The translations under genes and the position numbers were made by a program. The notes beneath the pieces were generated by a model. It worked only from the letters and a program-made list of their open reading frames with translations. It did no database searches and had not been told where the DNA came from. Of a stretch of DNA of 64,000 bases, positions 20,621 through 30,592 are shown one piece after another. Every line of letters begins with the position of its first letter. The first letter of the stretch is position 1. The DNA comes from Oreohelix idahoensis (taxonomy: Eukaryota > Mollusca > Gastropoda > Stylommatophora > Oreohelicidae). The stretch covers positions 1-64,000 of the forward strand of contig JAMPIV010008051.1 in assembly GCA_024509875.1 (NCBI GenBank), read 5' to 3'.

Positions 20621-20902
20621 TAGTATGTCCTTTTTTGTCCAAACGTTAGAAAGCATAAACATCGAGGATACATACTTGAGAATAATAGAGAAAATATACT
20701 GGCAACAGACAGCAGCTATAATAATTAGCAGGCAAATAGGAATGTTTCATCAGCTACGAAAGAGGGTTAGACAGGGATGTGTGCTGTCACTTGATCAGTT
20801 TAATCACGTAGTGTGAAAATATCTCAAGATCTGTAGAGAACATGCCAGGTTTATCAGTTGATGGACATAATATACGGTAAATAACTTGAGATATGCTGAT
20901 TA

Positions 20903-21362
20903 TCATAAATTTCCCCGGGGGTCCAAGTGACTAAGAGTCCGCCTCGAATTCTAGTAGTATCAGGTTCGATTTCTAAGGGAAAATAATTTATGGAAATTTT
21001 GTTTTTTCAGAACCGGTGATCCTAATGATTTCATACTCCCCCTGGTCTTCTGGGTAGCTTTCTCGGATAAGGGTGAAAAAATAGGAAGTCCCAAGTGAAA
21101 GTTGCGCACGTTAAAAATCCCACGACAATCGGAAATCGCAAAGAGTAGGCCATAAGGCCACTGCCCTGGCTAAATTTTAAAATCAGGAACTTACCCACCA
21201 TATAAATATTTATAAAATGTGTGATTCCTAGACACATTGAGATCCTCGCCGGTGCTATGGAGTTCGTGCACTGTGCTGAGATCCTCCTTGTGTGTGATCT
21301 AAGGGAGGATATCGAAGCACTGACGGAGTTGTCTGTGTGCAACAACAAAAAACCAAATCATT
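20903..21362 (+). mobile_element. Second tRNA-derived SINE with conserved central motif
   Basis: A-box-like tgactaagagt at 20928-20938 and B-box-like ggttcgatttc at 20963-20973 mark a tRNA-like head. The body contains gttgcgcacgttaaaaatcc at 21101-21120, close to the cacgttaaa-atccca motif that I recall as a shared central domain of mollusc and other invertebrate SINEs (to be checked). It lies inside the YADD region of LINE-X. A similar gagatatgctgat/gagatttgctgat occurs on the left (about 20889) and, beyond the following repeat, on the right (about 21603). Confidence 0.7.
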
Positions 21363-21598
21363 TTTCTTTGTGCTCCTAATGGAGGTACCACTGTAGCTGG
21401 CAGGAAGCTTACATCAAGAAGTCACTTGGTCTTGCAGTTAAAATGTGGGGTATGTGGCAGTTTATCTTTCATGATGAGGTTTCCAACACCATGCACAAAC
21501 CTCATATTAGTTGCCTTGTACGACATGCATGAGGATGCAGTAGTTATGTTATTTCTTTGTATTTTCAGATACACATAGCCCCCTTTCCCCCCCACGCA
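21363..21598 (+). repeat. Hairpin-bearing dispersed repeat, copy 7
   Basis: Near-complete copy: tgtgctcctaatggaggta, cactgtagctgg, aggaagcttacatcaagaag, catgatgaggtttcc, acctcatattagttgcc, ttgtacgacatgcatgagg, atgcagtagttatgttattt, ttcagatacacatag. Inserted, together with the SINE, into LINE-X. Confidence 0.7.
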
Positions 21599-21837
21599 CA
21601 CTCGAGATTTGCTGATGATACAGTCTTAATAGCAAAAAGAGACTATCAAAGTCAGTAGGAAAGGTTTGAACTAGTCAATAGATTCTAATACCCAGGCACG
21701 TTAATATAACATCGGATGAAAGATGCGTCTCAGAGGCGAAAAGTAGAATCATTCGGGCAGAAGCCATAATCCATCAAATGAAAAGTATTTTATGCAAGGG
21801 AAGTAAGAAAGAGAGTTCTTCAGTTATTGTTGAATAG

Positions 21838-22090
21838 AATCGACATCATTGCACTCCGGGCAAACCTTTAGGTGGTCAGTCTCCCTCAGTACGTGTCGAA
21901 GAGTGAATGCTAACTGTGTCTGTACGTCGTTGTTGTATACACGACCAATGCATCCTCTCATACGTCCATCTCTGCTAGCCTTACGTTTGATGCCAAATTC
22001 CAACAGTCTTAACCTTGATGATTCATCGATTGCAGTGTTATTCTCTAACAGGCGATCATTAATTGGTCTCTGTATCTATCACTAATCCAA
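21838..22090 (-). other. Unidentified open frame inserted in LINE-X
   Basis: On the minus strand a stop-free frame of about 83 codons runs from 22085 to the taa at about 21838. It contains IQRPINDRLLENNTAID, SSRLRLLEFGIKRKASRDG, RMRGCIGRVYNNDVQTQLAF and ends HLKVCPECNDVDSIQQ. It looks more like real protein than chance, with mixed composition and a CPEC motif. It splits LINE-X and is not part of any reverse transcriptase that I know. It may be a piece of a gene or of another transposon. Confidence 0.35.
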
Positions 22091-22124
22091 ATCAAGTGTT
22101 ATATTAGAACCAATCCTGACATAC

Positions 22125-22958
22125 AACAGAATGAATAAAGCGAGGCCAGCCTTTGCTAGTCTAAACAACATCTGGACGTCCTCTCAGCTAGTATAGCACC
22201 AACACAAAATTAAGGATTATACAGGGTGTCCGAAAAGTTACGGTGCACTTGAATATACGGCAGACTAGAGTAGCGGTTTTGATGTGAGAGTTGTCCGTTC
22301 TACCCTAGGCTTGACAACAGACGAGAGCAATGTTTTTTTGTTGTTGTGAGAGTTGTTCGAAGAAGCGTGTTCAGACATGTCTTGAGGCCCAAGGTGAACA
22401 TTTCCAACATCTGCTGTAGAAGAAACTGCTGCGTGGTACTGCAACGTTGTACGAGGTACTTTACTGCACAGTAACTTTTAGGACATTTTGTATAAGAGCT
22501 GTGTTCTTTCCGTGCTTCTCTATGGTGAGGAATGCTGGAGAGTAACAGAGAAGGAAATGTCGAAATAGTTCTCTTTCCACACAATCTGCCTAAGGAAAAT
22601 TCTCCGAATCTTTTGGCCGAATACCATCACCAACCAAGAACTGCTTATTCAGAGCAACCAAGAGGACATGCACACCATCACAGCTGGAGTTGGGTTGGCC
22701 ACGTCCTCAGATGAGACCCTGATGCCATCACAAGAACAGTTATACTATGGACCCCTGACGGAAATCGAAAGAGAGGCCAACCAAAAACAACATGGCGGAG
22801 AACTGTGGAGGCCGAGATGCAAAGAATGAACTGCACAATGGAAGGCCGCCGACCGAGAAAATGGAAGCAGTTTGTTGCTGCCCTGCAAGACGCCACCAGG
22901 CGTGATGGCAACTGAATGCTTTGACAATCGGTGGCTAGGGATCAGAGAAGAAGAAGAG
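22125..22958 (+). pseudogene. LINE-Y (RTE-like) 3' fragment, flanked by a 14-bp duplication
   Basis: Encodes, with frame changes, ARPAFASLNNIW, then YKSCVLSVLLYGEECWRVTE, LRKILRIFWPNTITNQELL, a VGHVLR segment and GQPKTTWRRTVEAEMQRM followed by RKWKQFVAALQDATRRDGN and a stop. This is the RT thumb and C-terminus of an RTE/BovB-like LINE. The tail is agaagaagaagag. The 14 bases aatcctgacataca occur on both sides (about 22111-22124 and 22959-22972), a good target-site duplication within LINE-X. Interrupted by the Tc1/mariner element at 22220-22492. Confidence 0.8.
22220..22492 (+). mobile_element. Internally deleted Tc1/mariner-like element
   Basis: Left terminal repeat tacagggtgtccgaaaag (continuing ttac) and right terminal repeat, read inward from the other end, tacaaaatgtcctaaaag (ttac). 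They agree at 18 of 22 positions, and TA flanks both sides. The interior keeps the last residues of a transposase, CLEAQGEHFQHLL then stop (22378-22419). That is the characteristic C-terminus of one group of mariner/IS630-type DDE transposases. The catalytic domain is absent. It splits the reading frame of LINE-Y, which resumes right after the TA. Confidence 0.85.
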
Positions 22959-23125
22959 AATCCTGACATACAGAAGTGAGTCATTGACGATTAGTAAACG
23001 AGCAAGAAAATGCCTGGAGGCCACAGAGATGTCGTTTTACGACAGAATGTTAAGAATACCACGGACAAATACAAGAAGTAACAAGGATGTCCTGAAAGAA
23101 GCCAGTACGCAAAGGAAGTTGGTAG

Positions 23126-24362
<1,237 letters not shown>

Positions 24363-24365
24363 TCA

Positions 24366-25397
24366 CCATTGTACATTCAAGAAGGAGTCTCACAGCTCGG
24401 CAACTCCACCTTTTACTCGCCTAGCTCTGGTGATTCCACAGTCCGCAATAACCTTACTGTTCATGCTACTATTCGTGATCTCATCCAAGATAACCTCCTT
24501 CCTTCTAGTGCCTTGTCACTCCATATTCTTGATAGTAGTCTAGGTAAACCTTCCTTTTACATGCTTCCTAAGGTGCATAAAATTGACAATCCGGGTCGAC
24601 CTATTGTTTCAGCCTGCTCTTGAATATATATATTGAGCACTTGAATATATATAGTGAGCACTTGAATGACATCTATCATGGAAAACATTTACCGGTGGCC
24701 CTTCACTTCAATAGCCCTGACCATTCAGGTAACTCTGGCATTCATGTCACTGCACTCCTTTCATGAGTCGGCGACGACCGAACTCGCTTCTCGTTGGAGA
24801 ATCGTCTCATTTTTCAAATGGGCGTTTTATCTCCTGCTGGCCTTAATGTCCAGCATCATTTTGCATAATTCTGGTGGCTTCTGTCTCCGTTTCATACTTT
24901 ATTTCTTCTGTCGTTTTTTTCCTATCTATCCTTGTTTTTGCTTTGGTTCGTTTCGTTTCCTCAATTATCGTTTCTTAGCCGTCACTAGCTCATACGTCAC
25001 TTCCGTATGACGCCTTTTTTTCTCAGCCATCTTTGAATGTTTCTTTCTTGTATCCAGCTAAGTGGGTTTTTTACTTGTTTTAATAGTGTTGTTCATTTCT
25101 GTCTTCGTTTCATTGATTATTTACTTTCTTGTTTCGACATGTCTTTCTGGTTTTACGATTTTCTTGCATTATCACTGTTATCGTTTCGCTCATCACCGTT
25201 GTTTCATCTGCTTGTATCGCTCATTTTGGCGTTTTCCTCATCATCATAGATTTTTGAAGTACCTATATGTAGTCCTTGTCCTTGTCACCTGTTCGTAACT
25301 GTGGCTGACGAAGGGTAATACCCGAAACGTCCCTTGTTTCGTGTGTACCGTTTACTTGTAAAACTGATTTCATACCATATTATTTTTATTTATATAT
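24366..25397 (+). mobile_element. Penelope-like element, copy 1 (internally deleted)
   Basis: 24368-24622 matches 51462-51713 of copy 2 and encodes the RT fingers region ([41 protein letters not shown]). The sequence then jumps to the equivalent of about 52967, just at the end of the GIY-YIG nuclease, with a small tgagcacttgaatatatata duplication at the joint. So the RT catalytic core and nearly all of the nuclease (about 1.25 kb) are deleted. The C-terminal coding end and about 530 bases of 3' region follow, ending near 25397. Copy 2 starts directly after, in the same orientation, as is usual for tandem Penelope copies where the upstream piece serves as the pseudo-LTR. Confidence 0.85.
25305..25331 (+). 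ncRNA. Hammerhead-ribozyme-like core, copy 1
   Basis: ctgacga (25305-25311) fits the CUGANGA core. It is followed by the stem gggt-aat-accc and then gaaac-gtc (25324-25331), which fits GAAA with a minimal A-U/C-G stem III and a GUC cleavage triplet. Flanking gg and cc could start stem I. Penelope-like elements are known to carry type I hammerheads with very short stem III in their pseudo-LTRs. The same core is in copy 2 at 53616-53642, with the same stem and one changed loop base. Whether it cleaves is untested. Confidence 0.4.
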
Positions 25398-25778
25398 TTG
25401 TTTTTACCAGTTTTACTGCAGCCTATTCATTCTCTGTTATACACTAAACCTAATTCATTGCTGCTACCCTGTTTTCGTTTTGTGATCATTTTATATTATC
25501 CACGTCTCTTCTTTCATATTTTTGCGTTACTTCAATATGCCCTTCAAGAAACATTTGATTTCTTCTCGTCTTGCCTTTATCACCAATTATTTTTCTCTCA
25601 TGCCTTCTGACATATCTCGGACTGCCACTGCCTTAGCCTTCACTACATACAAAAAGCACGCTTTACATGTCACTCTAATTTTCTTAATAACTGTCTTCGG
25701 GTTAGAGTTACCCCTAAAGGGTTTCTTTCCCACTTCCATCCTTCGACCGGACACTTTCATCCTTCTGCACTGCACCAC

Positions 25779-26232
25779 TTGCAATTAGTTGAAAAAAAGT
25801 GTTCCTTTCAACGTATGAGGTGTGTTATTGCTATGCATAAACGCCTGCTCACTGACTTGGAACTTTTGAAATCCAACCTCACTCACCAACTTCGTCTACT
25901 GACTTCTTCGTACCTGACAGCCTTGCTTCTTATTCGTACTATTATTCATGATACTAATAAGGAGCTCTACACTCGGCTGAGCACGCATAAAAAAGGAAAA
26001 TTGCGTCGCCTCCACCCTCATGTTCCTTCTGAATCTTCAGCGTCCTCTGTTCCTACTTCTACTAGAGTTATTTGCATTCCTCCTGATCTACAACTATCTC
26101 CCGTGAATTGTCTTTTATTAGTAAAGGTCTTAAGTTTGTTCCTCTTCGCTCGACATTTGATAAATATTCTATGCTCCAAGATGTCTACCGCTTCCACCGT
26201 CGCATGCGTCTTCTATATTACCATAGGAAGGG
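25779..26232 (+). pseudogene. Penelope-like protein, N-terminal part
   Basis: The frame from 25779 encodes QLVEKKCSFQRMRC, then KRLLTDLELLKSNLTHQLR, a Ser/Thr-rich stretch and RVICIPPDLQLSP. Near 26103 a one-base change moves the coding to another frame that reads ELSFISKGLKFVPLRS, then YRFHRRMRLLYYH up to the insertion point. These are the conserved N-terminal blocks that precede the RT in Penelope-like proteins (a leucine-rich segment, then a SKGLKFVP-type motif). Element A cuts the gene at 26232. The 25398-25778 stretch upstream is its leader and contains no clear start. Confidence 0.7.
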
Positions 26233-27073
26233 TGTCACAGAGCAGTTTCATGGGTGGATGATGGAGTGAGTGGAAGTAAGGGTCACTGAGGTTGTCAATA
26301 TTTAAGTTTAACTCAGGGATTGAGTTTATGTCTGGCTTCATGTCAGTATGTGGTGACTTGGGGCGTGCGCATGGAGAAAGCGTGTTTGGTGAACAAGTCT
26401 GGGTGACTGAGAGAGTACCCGGATGTGACTAGGGGGAGTCTGTGCTTGATAGCCAAGCTGTGTGCTTGAGGCTGTGATTTGTGATCGAGCTGGGTGCTCG
26501 TATTATGTGACAGTTGAGATAATGATATAGTGATTATGAATATTGTGATTATGTCTGACATATTGTTGTATAGGCGACGTCTTCCCGCCTAGGAGTGTTC
26601 TGGAGGAGCTTTAGGAGTGTTCGTGGAGAACATATTAAGGCGACGAGTTGGTCCCGCCTTTGGAGCTACAGTGGAGTAAGGCGTTGAGTATTGTCCGCCT
26701 TGTAGCTATATTGGAGTAGTATTTATATGGCGATGTTGCATGCCGCCAGTCACTTGGTGGGATAAGTGATTTACACCTGTATGGTGAATGGATTCGTGCG
26801 AGGGTTGAATGCCGCACATAGAAACGTGTTGTGTGTACTGTTAGTGTGTGGACGGTCAGCCAGTCCGTGGAAGTATTGTTATAAGTTATTTCTTACAGGC
26901 AGTGTCAGCCTGAGTGTGATGTTATGCATGCGTGACGATATTATTGATGTTCAGGACTTATGTGAATGTTCTATTAAATGTCATGGAGCTGTACAAGTGG
27001 CGTCGTGTTATTCATACCCCTAATGTTGTTTACTATCTACACACGACACACTCATAATACAGAGCACGTGACA
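26233..27073 (+). repeat. Element A, 5' LTR
   Basis: 841 bp, tgtcac...gtgaca. Compared with the 3' LTR it has g for t near 26631, an additional tgg near 26758 and c for t near 27003. The interior begins acttggggagttcgc; a tgggg in it could be the start of a primer-binding site, but I cannot name the tRNA. Confidence 0.95.
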
Positions 27074-29204
27074 ACTTGGGGAGTTCGCAAAAAGAGTATT
27101 TTGGAAACCTGGGGCAGCTTTTTAGAGAATCAACCAACCCCCACCTCACACCATTGTTTGTCTGATACGGTGCTGCAATTTAGAAATCACAGAGTAATTC
27201 ACGCAAAATTATAAACGTCAAATTATAAAGATGATTGACAAAACAGCTGAGGACTGACCTGTCTGAGAACTGCATGTCAAGCTTTGTATTCAAATCAAGT
27301 TTAAAGGAGCACGGTAGCAGTTTTTTCAAGTTTATTTTACAGTAATTACAGAATTGGCAAGCGGGATATTTTACAGCAGTTACACCGATACTGTCCTGGC
27401 ACGGGGTAAGAGTTCATGACCTCTCGTGCGACTTCATTTCTGTACTAAAATATTTCGGAGAGAGAGACAGATTGCAAAGTAACCGAGTATTATCGGAGAA
27501 CAGTTACAGTTAAGCTGTAAATTTTCAGTCACATCGGATCAAGCATAGGGAGCATTCTGTGTGGTTACGTGTGTGATCGTGTATGCCGACCTTTCGTCCT
27601 GTAAATGGGTCAGGCGTGTTACTACTGATTGCTGCATTCATTTGCTCACTGGTGAGGAAACTACAGTCTGCTAGGCCTAGAACTGATTTGTGACGTCACG
27701 GACGAGCGATCTTTCAAGTATTGTGCTGGCTTCCAGTTTGTAATGTGTGATCTTATACGTTTGACTGTCTTGGTGCGGTAAACTTGTAGCTGTTACATCA
27801 TCATCGTGACCACTAGACATCATTTCTACGGATCTGACAACGCAGTATAAGATCTTCAAGCAGCTTCAAAACTATAAGATATGTATTATTCTTTGTAATT
27901 TAGTATTGATTGTTGGTGTATGCGTTTTCTTTGGTTATCGTCTGTGTAAATTTCTTTGTGAGATGTGTTTTCATCTGGTCTGCGTAGTTTGTTTTCGTCT
28001 GTTTACTTTTTTCCTGCGAATCTGTTGTTATTAGTTTTGTTTTCTGTGCTGTGCTGAGTGTGTTGAAATTGTTCTTTGATATTTTGAATATAATATTTGT
28101 GGTTTCTTTTTCAGATTTATTGTGTTATTTTGTAGAATATTAGGATAGATACTTTTCTTCTTTAAGTAGTTTAGTTAAATAGTGTATATTTACTTTTATT
28201 TAGTAATTATTGTTGTAAACATATTTTACATTACTATTAGTATATTATGTGCAGTGTTAGTGTATAGGCCTACTTTAATGTTTATATTATAGATTTGGTT
28301 AGATGTTAATACTTTTCTGTTTCTTTTTATTCAGAATCTGTGTCAGTGAGCTGGAGTGCTGTCGCCCAGTACTTCTGATACTATTATTGCAGTCTTTCAA
28401 CATCTTGATTGGATCGGCTATTCAAGACACTACTTCAAAGATAAGTTTTTTTTTTTCTTGCGGCAAATACTATTCTGTTTATATACCACTCAAAACTTTC
28501 CTGGTGGTCATTCATTGTTGCAGTGTTTGTATTCGTTGCGTTTATTTTTGGCTATATTTTTGTGAGATTAATACGTCTTTCTTTCCCGGAAGGAATTGGT
28601 ATTAATCTACTCTCTAGGTTTTTTGTAAAATTAATTCCAGTGTATGGGAGGCCCGGTCTTGGAGAGACTCGGTGTCTAGTGCCCCGTGGAATTATTTGAA
28701 CATTTATTGGTGTTAGCTGTTCAAGTCTTGTTTGTATATCCATTGTCATGTAAATTATTTTTCTCTCATGTGATGTTTATATGGGGTTTTCTAGTGTCTT
28801 TTCTTCTATCTTGTAAATATATTTATTTTACAGTTCCATTGTGCTTGTTTGTTTCCAGGTGTGGTAGTATACATCTAAATCTACTTTTCTTTAGCTATCA
28901 TCTGTTATCCCCCCGCCTGTGAGTTATTGGGTTGTCTTTCTTGTAATTGTAGAGTATTTCATCATCATCATACTTCATCTTGTCTTCCTGAATGTCGGTA
29001 GATTCTTTTGTTGTATGCATAACTATATATTGGAGTATTGAGAGTGAGTGCTTTAGGTTTGGCATTATTAATTGTTTATTTAAGTATTCACTACTTCATT
29101 AGTGTAGTGTGCTATTGTAGTAAGAGTTCTTAGTGTTACTACTTTCATTAAATAGTGTTATCCGGAATTCCAATAGCTTTAGCAACCACCAAAGAGATTT
29201 AGAC
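27074..29204 (+). other. Element A leader, 2.1 kb without a gene
   Basis: Long T-rich stretch (27880-29130) with no recognisable coding. Its length before the first ATG at 29205 suggests an untranslated leader, possibly with an intron or a lost upstream gene. The pyrimidine-rich tracts would suit splice acceptors but no donor-acceptor pair can be fixed. Confidence 0.5.
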
Positions 29205-29858
29205 ATGGGGAATTCTACTGGATCTATGGATGATTCATTTTCATCATCATCATGCGATGAGCCTATGCAAGAGTGCAGTAGAACGTGTGAAAACAGAAGA
29301 AGAAGGATAGCTTTGCGAGAGTTGGCGTTGGCAATAAGGAATGGTGATACCTATGAGGTGTATGACTCTCGTATAAAAGTAAGAAATAGAGATAGTGTGA
29401 AAGTTTACTGTTTAAAATTGAAGAGTACCTTCGAGACTACTGTACAGCCAGAATATAGGGAGAGACCAAAACTGAATCTCAAAAGGAAGACTAATGTAGC
29501 AGAGGACATGGTTAAAACCGAAACAAGGAGTGGTTCTGTTCAGACTGAGAGGAAAGGTATTACTGTACAATCAGATAACCATCATGAAGATACTTCAGCC
29601 TCAGTTGGTAAATTGTCCAACATGACTGTAGATGTACCACTGAAGAAGACTATGATCAATGATGATTTGGTTAGGTGTAAAGATAAGTTATGCACTATGG
29701 AAGGAATCCAAATGGGTGTAAGTAAGATTGCGGAAGTGTCTACAAAAGCCTATGAGACAACAAAGGGAGTGACAAGGCCAGTGCAAGATGAAATACCATG
29801 CAACTCAAGGAGTGTTTTTTACCAAAAATGGGTTTTTGGTGTGACAAAGATCAGTTAA
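29205..29858 (+). CDS. Element A protein 1, Ser-rich start, unknown function
   Basis: The open frame extends upstream to 29133, but the first ATG is at 29205 (MGNSTGSMDDSFSSSS). The product is 217 residues: a Ser/Asp-rich N-terminus, a Cys-containing CDEPMQECSRTCENRRRR segment, a basic-hydrophobic ALRELALAIRNGDTYEVYD stretch, then a polar region ending in KAYETTKGVTRP. The CxxxxxxCxxxC cluster followed by four Arg could bind metal or nucleic acid, but this is a guess. I recognise no gag, env or pol family. The end overlaps the next frame by 61 bases; protein 2 is in the -1 frame, so the two may be one polyprotein joined by frameshifting or broken by an indel. Confidence 0.55.
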   Translation: MGNSTGSMDDSFSSSSCDEPMQECSRTCENRRRRIALRELALAIRNGDTYEVYDSRIKVRNRDSVKVYCLKLKSTFETTVQPEYRERPKLNLKRKTNVAEDMVKTETRSGSVQTERKGITVQSDNHHEDTSASVGKLSNMTVDVPLKKTMINDDLVRCKDKLCTMEGIQMGVSKIAEVSTKAYETTKGVTRPVQDEIPCNSRSVFYQKWVFGVTKIS

Positions 29859-30592
29859 AGATAGACAAATTGATTCAGGAAGAGGGAACCTTTGAGGAAA
29901 AGTGTATAATATTAGAAGGAAAATTTAAGAGTGTTAAGCAGAGATTAGTAAAGGAATACAGAGATGGTATTCAAAGATTAGACGATAAGTTCAAGGTGGA
30001 TGAGAACAGGATATTAACTGAGTGTAAGGGTGATACTCAAGTTAAAGAGCAACATTGCAGGGTCCTGATAGATCGTTGGAAGGAGAAATGTAATGCTGTG
30101 GAAAAGAGTTACTTTGTTAAAGTTCAAGCACTAAAAGAGCAATTTAAGGCTGCTAAACAAAGATTAGAGCAGCAAGCCGAAGCATTGAAGGATCAAGTTA
30201 AATCTATGCAGGAGCAACACGCGACTACGTCTGATACAGATCTGTCTGATTTGGAGAAGGTACCAGAAGATGCAGAACTTCATTACAAAAAGGCTAAGAT
30301 AGAGCATACTGCATCTGTAGCCAAAGTAGCAGTAAAGGAAGCTACTGAAACTGCTAAGAAAGAGGTTTGGAAGACAGTAATAGATGGTCTCAAGGGAGAA
30401 GGTGCTGGAATTACAGCCCAATTAGAATTATTACTGGCTTATAATTTCAAAGGCAAAAGTGCAGAAAGAAGTAAAGAGCCACTGAAGTTGTTGATGTTTA
30501 ATGCCATCAAAACATTACCACCAGATAAGTGGAGCATAGATGATCTCTTCACATTATTGAAGATCTTGTGTTATCTGGAGATTTTTTTGTGA
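29798..30592 (+). CDS. Element A protein 2, coiled-coil, unknown function
   Basis: 264 codons from the ATG at 29798, in the -1 frame relative to protein 1. Residues 20-145 are almost all heptad-like charged helix (KIDKLIQEE, KFKSVKQRLVKEYRDG, QALKEQFKAAKQRLEQ, ALKDQVKSMQEQ), predicting a long coiled coil. A Thr/Ser-Asp hinge (TTSDTDLSDLEK) follows. The C-terminal 100 residues are amphipathic helices (KVAVKEATETAKKEVWKTV, ITAQLELLLAY) and end PPDKWSIDDLFTLLKIL. A helical multimerising protein would suit a capsid-like or regulatory role, but no homologous family is recognised. Confidence 0.6.
   Translation: MQLKECFLPKMGFWCDKDQLKIDKLIQEEGTFEEKCIILEGKFKSVKQRLVKEYRDGIQRLDDKFKVDENRILTECKGDTQVKEQHCRVLIDRWKEKCNAVEKSYFVKVQALKEQFKAAKQRLEQQAEALKDQVKSMQEQHATTSDTDLSDLEKVPEDAELHYKKAKIEHTASVAKVAVKEATETAKKEVWKTVIDGLKGEGAGITAQLELLLAYNFKGKSAERSKEPLKLLMFNAIKTLPPDKWSIDDLFTLLKILCYLEIFL

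Larger units (their letters stand above)
20621..23125 (+). pseudogene. LINE-X reverse transcriptase, interrupted by several insertions
   Basis: Pieces of one LINE RT occur in order. 20625-20902 has LRIIEKIYWQQTAA and VRQGCVLS (RT motif before the palm). 21600-21825 has RFADDTVLIA (the catalytic Asp pair), an LVNRF and YPGTLI block and VRKRVLQ. About 22098-22124 carries a short YIEPILTY-coding stretch, and 22959-23125 continues with ISKRARKCLEATEMSFYDRMLRI. The copy at 3961-4510 shows the uninterrupted order of the last pieces. Each gap is filled by another mobile element or insert (20903-21598, about 21826-22097, 22125-22958). Many stops and frame shifts: a dead copy. Confidence 0.8.
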
